From positions 112,115,501-112,179,500 of the forward strand of contig OX465601.1 of assembly GCA_950022295.1 (NCBI GenBank): 64,000 nucleotides of DNA. Direction: 5' to 3'. This document shows positions 1-12,072 of the stretch, in pieces. The translations under genes and the position numbers were made by a program. This DNA comes from Bromus sterilis (taxonomy: Eukaryota; Streptophyta; Magnoliopsida; Poales; Poaceae). The notes beneath the pieces were generated by a model. The model worked only from the letters and a program-made list of their open reading frames with translations. It had not been told where the DNA came from and made no database searches. The number at the start of each line of letters is the position of its first letter. Position 1 is the stretch's first letter.

Positions 1-65
1 TGCGATAGTGTAAACTGATCCATAAAGAAAGCATGCATGCCTAAAGTAAAGCAAATAGGATGTAC

Positions 66-3000
66 CTGTACCACTCTTGCTCGTATTGTGGTGGAATAAT
101 CTCAATCTCTTTGGATTTCACTGCATCAAGAGCTGCCTTTGCCATGGCACTACAATTAACAAACCATTGGGGCTTGATCATTGGCTCCACTATATCATTA
201 GTTCTTGAACAACGACCTAATTCCATCTCATTGTTTGCTGTGCCTCTGTATAGACCCTTCATATGTTGACAAGTGCAAATTGGTTATAAATTTGGAAATT
301 ACTAAAACAATACATTACAGAAAAAGATAGGCGGCAAGGAAGGATAAATAACCAGGTAATAAGATCAAACTTTGAACCAAACAAACAAGTTAATCAATTC
401 TCTTCACCCAGGTATCCCGTATAGTGTGAAGGGAATAGAGTTCATATATTACCAAAATGCCATATCGAAAGGGAGGCGAAAAGCTTGAACGAAGCCAGCT
501 ATGCATATACCACATATAGGATCTATTTGGGACTGCCCGCTTCACCATAATCAGCTCCATTGTAGTAAATTCATTTTGGAGCAGTTTCATTCAGGAGTTC
601 ATCAAAGAGCAGTTTATTATGTTTGCCTTCCAGCTAACTCCAGCTTCAAGAATAGGAACATTTGGTGGGAAAGGTCTATTTAGCTGGGTGACATAGGTGT
701 TGAGTATATTTATTATACTAGGAAAAGTAGATAGCGTAGGACTCTATTCTACCTTGACTTGTACTCCAAGTAGATCATTGTACTCCTATATATATGCCTC
801 CAAGGCTCAAGCAATAAACATCGATTCCACCAAACCCTCTCTTTATCCTTCCACATGGTATCAGCCTAAACATGATCTAAACCCTAGCCGCCGCCGTCGC
901 TTCCGCCCACGCCGCCCCTGGCGCCGATCCATGATCGCCGGTGCTGGGGCCGCGCTGCCCGTAGCTAGGGTTCGTCCGCCCATCCCGTGGATCGGCTGCC
1001 CTAGAGTCTTTTCTCTCGATCCCTTGATCAGGGCTTTTTCTCTCGCGCCGGTCGTCTTTGATCGGCACTCTTTTTTGGTTTTCCGATCTAAGATCGGTTT
1101 AAGTCGCCCAGCGCCGTCGTCGATCTACCGCGCCTCTACTCCAACTCTGGCGCGGCTGTCGGCCTCTTCATCGACCCGACGACCCACGCGCCGCGCACCG
1201 GCCAGCAACGGCCGTTGTCCGCGTGGCCTCTACGTCGCCTCGGCGCTTTCGCGCGATGCGGCGGCTCATGAGGCCGCCTTCCGCACATTGTCGTCATCGA
1301 CTCTCGCCACGTCTGCTTCCGATCGGGCATCGTCCACCGCCACCATTGCCACCCGCGACGTCCCCGACTCCACCTGCACTTGCGCTGGCTGGCTCCACGC
1401 CGTCCGTCCGTGCGCCGATCGGACCCGCGTCGGCTGTCCCAACGTAAAAGAATGGGTGTCACTTACTGGTGGCAGTGGTGAGTAATTTCCTCCCAACTCC
1501 AGAAGGACTCTTATAACTGGAGTTTCTAGAGCACCCCATGGAGATCTTCATGAAAAACCAGGGGTTGTACGAACACGGCTTTTTTGGGTCATAGGTGCAT
1601 TTGAGATTTCCAGGGGGTTGTACCCCATATTCTAGTTTTTTTTGTAGAGTGGGATATCCTGGAGCTACCTCGTTTAGCTTGCGTTTTTAAGAGTGTAGCT
1701 CAATTTTATGACCTGGAGCAGTTCCAAACAGGCCGATAGTATGCAAATCGAAATACCATATTTATGATGTAAAAATGTCAATGTAATGCTTCCATAACTG
1801 TCAAATGGCTGACGATTGAAATATAATTAGGAAAAACGAGAAACATGAAAATAGCACTAAATATACTCTCATAAATTAGAAAATTCGAAGAAATCGAATC
1901 ACGTCCAAGACCACTCTGGATGCTTTTAGAAATTAACAGTATACAACTATGATAGCCTTTTCCTAATTAGAAGTTTCTATTCCATTATGAAAATAGATTG
2001 ATGCACCTTTTCCATAACATTGAGGATAAGAAATAAATTAGATACAACTGCAAGAATGAAGCAAAAGCATTTCTGGTAATCACTGTAATTATAACAATAC
2101 CTTTGCATTTAGTGCGTCAATAACAGCCTCTCGAGCGGTGAAACGTGGCATTCCTTCAAATTGTGGACCTCCATTTTCATTTATGTTCCCATCATCAGTG
2201 AAAATATTGATGAAGTCCAGGTTATGCTCTTTCCCAACCTTGAAGTCCTTGGTATCATGAGCTGGTGTGATCTGCATATAGAAAGATGGAGATAAGAATG
2301 GGCACTGATTACTGAATGTAAAGGTATCCAAACAGCTCTTCAGATGGGCACACCTACCTTGACAGCGCCGGTACCAAAAGTGGTTTTCACCAAGTCATCG
2401 GCGCAAATTATTTCAAGTTTTCGGCCATTAAAGGGATGGATGGCATATTTTCCATGCAAATGCTTATATCTTCCATCTTGAGAATGAACAGCTATAGCGG
2501 TATCACCGAGCATAGTTTCTATTCTAGTCGTTGCAACAATAATTTCACCCAATCCTTCTTCTAGAGGATAGGCAAAAGATGTCAAAACACCAAATTGAAC
2601 TGGGTTGCGATAACCAGGGACCTCTAACATAGTGTTTTCCTTAAGAACCACATGGTCAACCTGAAAACCAGCGATTGAAATATAAGATGCAACCCTGCAT
2701 TCATGCTCACACATGCAAAGAACCAAACTGTCCAGCACACTGCAAAATTGCATGTCTCACATACCTCGATATCAGAAATTGCTGTATGGAGCGTGCAATC
2801 CCAGTTCACAAGACGAATATCCCTGCAAAGGGATGAATCATCCAAGAGGTTATAAATTAACACGAGAGGATTTCCAAACATAAGATGAGCGAACACATAA
2901 GCTCAACAGAACCAAAATACAGAAAAGAGTAGCACATTCTGTATGGAAAGCTAACCTATATATCAAACCTTCCTTGTATAGCCTGACAAACGCTTCTGTT

Positions 3001-4979
3001 ACAGCTTCTGATCTCTCCTCATCCATTGTAAAACACTGAAAAATTATACATTGTTTAGACATAAATGGTGCTTTCCCTAGCTGTAGCAATGGAGGAATCG
3101 GACAAGGAATTTACTTCGCGTGACCAGTCAAGCGAGGCTCCAAGCGTACATAATTGTCTCTGTATGGTGCCACTATACTGACCTTTCCAGTTGTGGACCT
3201 GCCAAAATGATGAGTGAAACATCGAATGAGGAAATGTGAAAATTAACCAGGATAACAAAATATGGGCTGGCACTGAACCAAGAAATTGTCTCAATTAATA
3301 AAATTAACAGGGCAATTCATTTCATGGCACTGTAAAGTTTAGTTCTCTCATTGGCATATGAGCTACCTTGTGCAGAAATTTGTATTGGCATATAGAGACC
3401 TTTCCCTTGAATTGTACAAAAGATATAACAGACCAGTAAATGCAAGGAAAATCATTTTTCAATATGATTATTTACTCCTTCACACAAACATGAGTTCACT
3501 ACTGGTGAGGTTATATACAATGAGTCAGAAATCAGAGTGCTTGCCTCAGATAGAAATTTATCACGCCCTAGATCATGCCTTGACAGTTTCATCTCACGCA
3601 TGATCTTTTTTTCCACCACGACCTGATATGGAGGTTAACAATTTTGTGAGATGAAACACTTGCTACTGTATGGACCAGTCAGATAAGAATTAATGATCAA
3701 CATAATATCTTAGTAGACGTCAAGCCGCAAAAATATAACTTGTGCAGAAGATAGATGCTGGGGCCTTTTTTTTTTAAGATAGATGTTGTGGCCTTGGACC
3801 TAATATATATGTTCTATGCCCTTGAATATATCGCTTATCAGAAAACATGAAGCATAGCAGACCTGTGTGGCTATGCCAGCATGGTCCATTCCAGGAATCC
3901 ACAGAGCATTATAGCCTGACATCCTCCGCCAGCGAATCATAGCATCCTGCATTGTTGTCAATACAAAGAAAGAAAAGAACATCAACACCACCCCCTGATA
4001 GGGACGAGCAAAAGGGCATCAGTACAAATAAATCACTACCTCAATTGCCACTGTAATCGCATGGCCTATGTGAAGGGCTCCAGTCACATTCGGGGGTGGC
4101 AAGACCTGCAAATAAGTATCCAGTTCTTGTCATTCTTGCGCATTGGCAAGAGTCACACTTTGTACATGTTCTATGTAAGATTTACAGTGTGAAATCATCT
4201 GGTGAGCAATTTACATAGCGATCGCAAGAAGATGTTTTTTTCTGAATACAGTCATGAATCATTCGAGTTATGGGGGTACATACTATTACAAACGGCGGCT
4301 TTGAGCTTGCAGCATCTGCTACAAAATACTGCGATGATTCCCACCAAGTATACCATCTGCATAGCAGTAAGAGAAGGAAAGTATACAGTTCAGTGAGAAA
4401 ATTTCTGACCATGAACTCCAAAATTTTTATGGCATGATTCAACCAAAGTGAGAAAGGCAGCATACGATTTCTCAACTGCAGACGGGCTATACTGTTTGGC
4501 CATTTGAAAAGCAAGCATTTTCTTCTGTCCAGGGGGAGTATCCGGATCGACGAAATCCTCGGGATTCTCGTCAGTGGCACCTTTCTTCTTTTGCTTCTTC
4601 TTAGCTCCATCGGATGCTGCTTGGACCTGCAGACAATCACACATCAGTCAAACAGAACCTGCCGTCCAAACCAAGAAACGAGGTAGTAGCATCGCCAGTT
4701 GCCACCTGTAGCCTGGCCGCCTCCTTGTTCTTCGCCTTGAGCTTCTTCTCCTCCTTCTCTTTCGCCTGTCATACAACACAGATAACCTGTGGCTGTGGGT
4801 AAAACTGCACTCCATGGTGAACAGCACAGAACCAAATTAGAACAAGCACCTTCTGCTCTTTCTTCAGCTTCTTTTCCAAATCCTTGGCATCAAGCGGCTG
4901 CACGCGCGGTAAACGAATTAGTCCTTCAGACCAACAAGCCAAATATAAGGTATTTTCAGCGATTACTCACCTCCTCCAT
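66..4979 (-). CDS. VALRS: Valyl-tRNA synthetase, N-terminal 488 codons (gene continues beyond window)
   Basis: Charges tRNA-Val with valine; plant enzymes of this type serve the cytosol and often mitochondria. Visible coding exons on the minus strand: 4971-4979, 4850-4897, 4706-4765, 4466-4626, 4284-4356, 4040-4105, 3863-3946, 3545-3622, 3115-3198, 2956-3035, 2765-2822, 2358-2660, 2101-2271 and 66-256. All phases agree, giving 1,466 nt with no stop. The protein starts MEE, followed by a Lys/Glu-rich eukaryotic extension. Next come PPPNVTGALHIGHA (class I HIGH signature, exon 4040-4105) and the DHAGIATQ block. ATTRIETMLGDTA and FGTGAVK (exon 2358-2660) belong to the CP1 editing domain. The last exon holds CSRTNDIVEPMIKPQW. 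The KMSKS loop and anticodon-binding domain lie left of position 1. The start is the first Met before a good donor; an upstream mitochondrial start was not found. One intron (3199-3544) has a GC donor. Identification is from remembered family similarity. Confidence 0.95.
698..1495 (+). mobile_element. Truncated Ty1-copia element (5' LTR, primer-binding site, leader) in a ValRS intron
   Basis: A 158-bp TG...CA segment (698-855) with a TATA-like run at 788-795 is followed directly by TGGTATCAGCCT (856-867). That is a degenerate initiator-tRNA-Met primer-binding site of the copia type. The GC-rich DNA to about 1495 is probably 5' leader or gag remnant; no retroviral domain is readable and no second LTR was found. 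It lies antisense to ValRS in the 1.84-kb intron 257-2100. The rest of the intron (1496-2100) is AT-rich. A stretch near 1690-1737 reads, on the minus strand, like the GGCCTGTTTGG end of a small DNA transposon. The short LTR would also fit a TRIM-type element. Confidence 0.6.
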
Positions 4980-7734
4980 GGCGCGGATCGCGCCCTCCCC
5001 GCCGCCGCAGCAACCACCACGGCAGCCGGCGCAAGCTGTTGCGATTTAAGAAGCACAAGAATTTTGTTAGATTTGGGGGAATTTGTCAGACGGGGCGGCC
5101 GGCTTTGGAGTTTTGATTCAGGCGTTTCCTCGTCAAGAGTTCGTCGGATCCAAGTTTTCGCGAGCGGTGGTTTGCTTAAAGCTGCTGCTCAAACTTGGCG
5201 CGCGCGATTAGCACACACAAAATGGACCGTTGTTTTGAACAAAAACACTGGCTTGGAAACCAAGTTCTTGGGTAGAAACTTGATGGTCAAGTTTCGTGTG
5301 CTTTGCCCCAGCCGTCTTGCAAAGTAAACATGGTACACTAGTAAAAGGCGAAGAAAACAAGGTACTACTAGATATCGAAAGAATCAGCGAATTAAATCTC
5401 TGTTTGGTGGACTATGATGATGTCATTCGTCTGACTAGCTTTGTATATTTAATTGTTAGTTTAACCAAAAAAAATACCGCGATCATTACAAAACAACAAA
5501 TTCTTACGATGAAAGGGACTAGATATTCTTTTATAAGAAGTAACGTTTGGTCATAGCCGCCAGGAACCGATCTAAAGTTGGCACCAACGCATAGCCTCAA
5601 CGTGATGCCCCGCGGATCACCTAGGCTTGGATGTCAGGAAAAACTCGTTTGAATGGTGTCAGGGGTTTTTCTGCAAGAGGCTAGTGCTTGAGGAGAAGAA
5701 GTCTGATCCTATGGTAAAAGTAGAAAAAGATAGAGTGACGCATGCATGCAAGGGTACCCAAATTCAGTTTTTTTGATTAATCTGATGAGGCCCATCGATG
5801 GTTGCTTCCGTTGGAGAGGATAAACAAATAGAGATGCTTCAAACGACTTTTTCTCATGGGGCATCTGTATAGTGATGCTTTCATTGTGCATGCCCAAAAG
5901 GATGAAAAAAAAACTCAACATCGACTTCATTGGGATTCTAATGGGGAGCATTTCATGGATAACACTATGATTCCGTCATCAAACTCTCAAGCTCCAAGTG
6001 GTCCATTGACAATGATATGTTTACGATCTAATGAAATCAAGGTGACTGCATTCCTAGCCGAGCTCCTTATGCATTATGAAACATGGTTACTACCTCATTT
6101 TAAAACTTGCATCCTTGCTAAAAATTATAAGAAAACAATGAGTTTTAAATTACAATGAATCTGAAGAACAACTGTACAAAATTACAGTCAATTTGTCCAT
6201 TTAAACATGTAGAAAAGTCATCTGGGATATTTGATCGTGGTCGAGAACACCGGGCCGGCAACCGTCACACTTGATAATCGGTAGAGGCTCGCCACTGAGC
6301 TGCTGGGCGAAAGGATGAGCCTGACGTATCATTGGGTGTGGTTATGTCGGCGGTTGGTCAACGCGTGAGATGCGGGAGCCAAGAGGAGGACATACCGCGA
6401 GGCAGCACGGAGCGGCCGAGCTGGCTGCACGGTCCAGTTCATAACAAATCTCGTCGAAATGAAACGACGCCAAGGTCTAGGTGCATCGAATCCGGCAACA
6501 GTGGCGCTGGAAATATATGTGTTGATTTATTAGGCAGCGACGAGTGCTACATGGTGTTGGCTGATGACTCCATTTTATACGCATTTTTGAAGCTCACTTG
6601 TTGCACATTATCTCCATATATAATGTCTCGTTGAGCCAATTACATGTCTATTATGCATGATTTTAGTTCATACACTTTCATTGCGAGCATTTTACAATTA
6701 CTTTTCTTTCTTTTGTTGTCTACAAGTGGTTTGAAGTAACCATGGGCCAAGCACGATGAAAAGGCCAAGGTTGGAACCGCGAACCTGCGTGACCCTCGTT
6801 GTCACATGACCTTTGCATCAAGGAGTCGGTGTCCCTGTCGCGCCACCGCGTCAAGACGGAGTCAGCATCCACGCCGCTCCATTTTCGCCACGACAAGGAG
6901 GTGGCACCACCTTCCCTGACCTAGTGGCGTGCGTCCATCATGAAGGAGGAGGAGGAGGCACCCTTCCAACACACGTGGTTGCCTCCTTCAGTACCTCGAT
7001 TGCGGCGGTGGCGCCTTGCCCTCGCGCATCGGGACGATGACCGACAAGGCGGCAATCAAGGAGGAGTGGTGGGCCATTCGGGCTTCGAGGAGTCAGATGT
7101 AGTGTCGGACTAGGTGCGCGCCGATTCGATCCTCACGTTGTCCTGGGACGAGGACCGGTCCAGGCCCACCATGCATACATACTCCATGTCGCCGCACCAA
7201 ATCAGTAACTAGCTCTATAAGATCGGGTTGCTCCAAATGTACCCCATGCCCTCACCAGCAAGGGCAAGGGGGACTTACCGACCGTTGCCGACAATTGGAC
7301 ATAGTCGATCGTCTACGCAAAGCGGAGCGCTTGCACCACAAGCATGCAACGACGATGGACCAGGGTTGTCGCGGCGCATGGTTGGCGATCGACCATTGGA
7401 AGGACGGTGAGAACAACAACTGAGGGACAACGACGATGGTGTTAGTGGCCTTGAATGACATGCGTACAAGGTCACCATCCGATATCTTCATAGTTTAGTT
7501 TAGTTTTTCTATATTCGAATTGAGTTTGTTAATAGCCTTTGGTATACATGTAATATATGGAACTTACTTAAATTTTGCCCAATTATTTTTGCATGAATTT
7601 CATCCATTTATGAAATATATGTTTAAAAATATGAGTGGACATTTGTTACATAGGGTTAGATGAGAAGTGGATGACTAGTCCTCTATTCATTGTTTAGTGT
7701 GTTCAATTTAATGTACGACGGTGGAGTTGCCCTA
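4980..7734. other. Intergenic; no supported gene
   Basis: 5' flank of ValRS (minus strand) followed by unique-looking DNA. Open frames such as 5856-6158 (+) and the GC-rich 6813-7040 (+) show no family I recognise and no plausible exon structure. I saw no tRNA, array or terminal repeats. Confidence 0.4.
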
Positions 7735-7800
7735 AGAGCATCTACAACCAAACTGGCTAAATCCGTCCCTTTATACGTTCGCAAACGCGTCCAGTCGCAT
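7735..7800. repeat. Harbinger-like element terminus (GAGCATCT type)
   Basis: The stretch beginning CTAAGAGCATCTACAACC looks like the terminal GAGCATCTCCAAC-type sequence common to grass DNA transposons. It lies just outside the decayed Harbinger transposase at 7990-8940, so it may be that element's end. The opposite terminus was not found. Confidence 0.3.
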
Positions 7801-7989
7801 TCATCTGCAGCGCCGATCTAACCTTCAATTGTTTCCATTTGCGATCACAATCTCTATTCTTGAAACCTCAAGTTCATGCAAGCACATGCACATCGATCAT
7901 CACACATAAACGATGCATAGTAGACACAAGATCGAACAAATTATTCATACATAAAATACATAATTCGAACATAAAATTTATTCATAGTG

Positions 7990-8940
7990 CATAATTTAAT
8001 CATAAAAATAGAAATTGGTTATTTCCAGCGTGGATCCATATATGCTCCAACAAATCATTGAGAAGTTGCATATGCACCTACTGATCTGAAGTTGTCTATG
8101 CATCTTAAGAAAGTTGAGAATATATTCTCTTGAACCACGAAGGTTGTTGGAGCACATTGATGTTGTTGTTAGAACCATGTGTGCGAAAGAAAGCATGTCA
8201 AATCCACAAGACCCAAGTCCTTCAATGTCATTACTTTAAGTATGATGGTGGCCTCTTTGGTATGACCCTGATATTGATCACGCAAATCATCTGAAGAATT
8301 CTTCCATTAATAGTACATGCATCAACTGAACCAAGCATATCTGAGAATACTCTTGATGCTCCAATTGCCAACATCTACTGTTAATTCTCCCAAATACTCT
8401 GGTTCAAACACATTCACCATGGTGCATGCAAATTGCACCGGGGTATTCATGTGTGCAAATTGCATCGTGATATTCAAGCATGTGGTCTCTTCCATCTAAA
8501 TTTAAGCATCAATAGCATTTACGATCTTACCATAAGCAAGCATCAATCATGCATTTATGTAGAAGAGAGAAAGAAAATTTCCCGCAACAATCCTTTCTCA
8601 ACTTGAAATTATCATCGACCTACTTCACGACATTCACTATGCACAGAACAAATATTTTCTCATCTGAAAGTGATATTGCAAAAAAAATGCTTCATAGTAT
8701 GTTGGGTTTGGTTTGAAATAGTTGTTGTAAAGAAACCTTGCGCCAGTGATCCTATCATAGGGAACAACTCTCCTGCCTTTTATCAAACCCTTGGGGTTTT
8801 AGTACATACTCCTCTTGCTTCTTCAATTAATTTTGAATGCTAACCATCATCGTCATTTCAGCATCTTCATTTCAGCATCTTCATTATCTGAATTTGATGA
8901 ATTCTCTGTAAATAGATTCACCAAGGTCATCGTTTACATA
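7990..8940 (-). mobile_element. Decayed PIF/Harbinger transposase
   Basis: Reading the minus strand from about 8940 downward gives fragments typical of plant PIF/Harbinger (DDE_4-type) transposases, in the expected order. They are an NYF-like block near 8740, an LRKDCCGK block near 8590, a VNVFEPEYLGEL block near 8400, a D-C-M-Y-x-WKN block near 8320, GQYQGH-like and TIILKVM-like blocks near 8250, and a QQHQ-like block near 8160. Stops and frameshifts interrupt nearly every block, so this is a fossil. Assignment is from the order of several family-typical blocks; no long frame remains. A DNA-binding partner ORF of the superfamily was not found. Confidence 0.65.
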
Positions 8941-9795
8941 CGCATCATTCGACAAGGAATCCATCGGTCACCTACGAATGATGACGAAAAGAATAAGAAA
9001 AAAATGTTCGGGTATTTCATCGAACACATAAAGCACAAGGTGTATATCTAAAGGACGAGGCGAGAGGCGGTGATGACACATGCTGCGACGTTGTGGGTTG
9101 GGATAACGGCGGAGCTACGATGACGGTTGTGCGAACGAAGCAAAAAAGAGGAGAGAAAAAGGACGAGTCTGATGTGGCAAGCAAGCACCCTCGACCATCT
9201 CTCGTATCTATCTCACATATGAATTGAATATGAAAGTTGCCGATCAACCCAAAAATGATTCAAATTTATCAAGTCATGGCTGAATAATGTTTTTTTCTGA
9301 TTGAACCTTAACCAAACAAACTGTCTAAACGTTTGAAATGGATACGCGGCTCCGATTATAGATTCTCTAAACAGTTGAGCCATCGCCACACAAGAGGTGA
9401 GCAACCCCTAGAAAAGATGAGCAGGTATGCCAACACGAGCTGCTTTTAAAAAAAGTGCCAAATCCAGCGGCCGATGTTTCGCAGCTGGCTTCACACATCA
9501 CTCACACAAGAGAACTCGGCAGCAGGGGCGCCTCACGCCAACCCAATCCATCCCTCCTCTTTCGGGAATAAAATCTCGTCTTCATGCGCACGGTGCGGTG
9601 TGGGTGGGGCGGCCGCCGGTCGCACCGACCCTGCATATACATACGCACGCACACTGCAGCTGAAGCAAGCAGGTTCAGACGTCACACTGTGTTACAGGGG
9701 AAAGCCGGATACATTAGCAAAAAGGAGTCTGCTCCGACTCATCACTCAACGTCAGTGCCAACCCACTCTTCAGCAAGAGCACGCACACTTGCACC

Positions 9796-9803
9796 TTTAT
9801 AGC
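9796..9803 (+). promoter_or_regulatory. Candidate TATA box of the HMA gene
   Basis: TTTATAGC lies about 160 bp upstream of the ATG at 9961, a normal spacing for a plant promoter with a leader of about 130 nt. A CT-rich leader follows (9840-9950). Inference from position and composition only. Confidence 0.35.
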
Positions 9804-9960
9804 ACAAAGGAAAACCCGACGCCGTCACCAGCTTTGGCTCTCTCCTCATTCTTCGCATAACTCAGCAGAACATCCCCAACTCCCACCTCAGCCTTCCCTT
9901 CCATTCCCTTTCCTTCCTCCCCTCATTCCATTCAGAGCTCCAGACGTTCAGACGATTCAG

Positions 9961-10984
9961 ATGGCCGCCCAGGTACGCACATGATGGCTTGGATTCTTTC
10001 CTCGGCTAATTCCTTCGATCGCTCGCACCTCAAACTCTGATTGCCTGACCGATTTCTCACAGCAAAAGGTGGTGCTCAGGGTCCCAACCATGACCGACGA
10101 CAAGGCGAAGCAGAAGGCCATCGAAGCAGTCGCCGATATCTACGGTACCGTACCATCCCACCTCTGCTGCTTTCTTAGCTCTTGGACTTGGAAAATTTGA
10201 TTTCTTGCATCACTTGTTTGCCATGTATTTCAATCTCTAGTTCCTGTATTTCAAAGCTTTTAGGTGGGAGCTTGAGAGCAGAAATCATGTTAGGTGGAAT
10301 TATTCTCTCGCATGCATTAACATAAAGATGGCGACAGTTCAATAGAGCATCGCATATTTCAAATCACTACCGTCGGCTTTAGGTGGAAACTTGAGAGGAA
10401 AAATCATGTTAGGTGGAATTATCTTGTCACACATATTAACAAGATAGAGTACCATTCAACAAAGCCACATGATATGGCTACGCATGCAAAATGTTAGGTA
10501 CGTAACTTATACTATCAATGTTCACTGCTAATGCTATGAAGGCAAAGTTTGTTTTCGATCATATCCCAATTATAATCTTCAAAGAGGTATTTTTTTCATT
10601 TCTAGTTCTATGAGTGCCATATCTTAACATCATATAATGGAAAATGAATGAATATACTCTTGGGTAGAGCTATGAGGTACTATAACTTATATTATCATAC
10701 CAGCAAGAAAATGATGCAATACACACCTCTTTTTGTGTACAGGTGTTGATTCCATAGTTGCAGATCTGAAGGACAATAAGATGATCATCATAGGCGAGAT
10801 GGACACTGTGGCGATCGCAAAGAAATTAAAGAAGGTCGGGAAGATTGACATTGTGTCTGTTGGACCTGCAAAAGAAGAAAAGAAAGAAGAGAAGAAAGAA
10901 GAGAAGAAAGAAGAGAAGAAAGAAGAAAAGAAAGAGGAGAAGAAAGAGGAAAAGAAAGAAGAGAAGAAAGAAGAAAAGAAATGA
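9961..10984 (+). CDS. Small HMA-domain protein (HPP type) without a metal-binding CxxC
   Basis: Exons 9961-9972, 10063-10144 and 10743-10984 have GT-AG introns and give 111 residues. After MAAQ the chain reads KVVLRVPTMTDDKAKQKA, then the VDSIVADLKDNKMIIIGEMD strands, then a helix (AIAKKLKKVGK) and VDIVSVG-like strand: the beta-alpha-beta-beta-alpha-beta heavy-metal-associated fold. Where metal-binding members have MxCxxC, this protein has MTDD and no cysteine, so it probably does not bind copper or zinc by the usual site. The C-terminus is a run of about ten KKEE-type units with no CaaX prenylation box, so it is an HPP-like rather than HIPP protein. Rice relatives of this small-HMA class are targets of blast effectors; a similar role here is only inferred. 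The first intron is 90 bp and the second about 600 bp. Confidence 0.85.
10868..10981 (+). repeat. Purine microsatellite coding for the KKEE tail
   Basis: About 114 bp of GAAGAAAAGAAA-like 12-mers, nearly pure purine on the plus strand, form the last third of the HMA reading frame. Unit changes would alter tail length without shifting frame. Confidence 0.9.
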
Positions 10985-12072
10985 TTAAGCATGCAGCACC
11001 ATCCCATGGCCTTTCTCCTGTGTGCACTTGCAATACCTTTGAATACAGATTGATGTTTCTAAGAGATATGACTTTGTACCATTATATTTACAGTACATAT
11101 TAGTATATTTCTTTACAGAAGAGAATACACCTTGTTCTTCCATTTCTTAGCATCCACACGCCTACCTCATCGAATTATCTTCAGTTCTTCATCCATGCCT
11201 AAATGCTCAGCGTTGGGATACCAACATCAAATTTGCAACTCATAAATTAAACATATGGATATCATGCTGAATCATTGGAGGCATGCACCTACCCGAATAT
11301 TTTTCAAATATTATTTTATCATAAGAAACAGAGAACCAGACGATACAGAAGGTTGATATTGACTAGAATGATATTAATAATTAAACTGCCATGCTACACC
11401 TATTGTTAACCCTTTAAAACATGATATAATTGGCTAAGAGAGAACAACTACGCAAAACAATGCTTAGGCTTTAAAGTCTTGGTGCTAAAAGATAATGCAC
11501 AATTCATCTACAGTTTTTTTCTGATTTGTGACATGACCCTATACTAGGGTTGGCAGAAATGAGACTAGGGAGTTTTGAGTGCTTTCTGTGCTATCCAATC
11601 AAAGGACAAATAATTTTGAAGGCAGGCTACTTACCATTTAACAAATATATTTTCTGTTGCCATTGAGTAAAACCATATGCTCCATCTTGTACTTTGGATG
11701 AATATCTGACACTACAAACAATATGATGACTAGTATCCACCATCTGGTTCAGGACTAATCTATTGTGAATTATAGCTCAACAAAAAGAAACGATTTTTTT
11801 TGTAGGAATTAGGACCATTGAAGCAGTGTTAGTTCATTACTCACTAGTCATGACCAGTGCACACCATCCTGTCCAATTTCATTCTTGCATAGTATACAAC
11901 ATACATTTGTGCACTTCACCAAATAAGCAATCCCACACGAAATGTGACACACAAAGTATATAACGATTATAGTGCAATTTGCTACATGGGATACTCCCTT
12001 ATGACTTCTCTTTCTGAATAGGAAAAAACCAAACTACAAGCAACTCTGCATTTTACTATAGGGCCTCTCATC
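10985..12072. other. Intergenic between convergent HMA and PPR genes
   Basis: AT-rich DNA holding the 3' flanks of the two convergent genes. I saw no coding potential and no clear transposon ends. Confidence 0.5.

Noticed and set aside
697..1485. 262-codon open frame on the plus strand
   Set aside because: It starts inside the copia LTR and runs through the primer-binding site and leader; low-complexity Arg/Ala/Ser text, not a gene.
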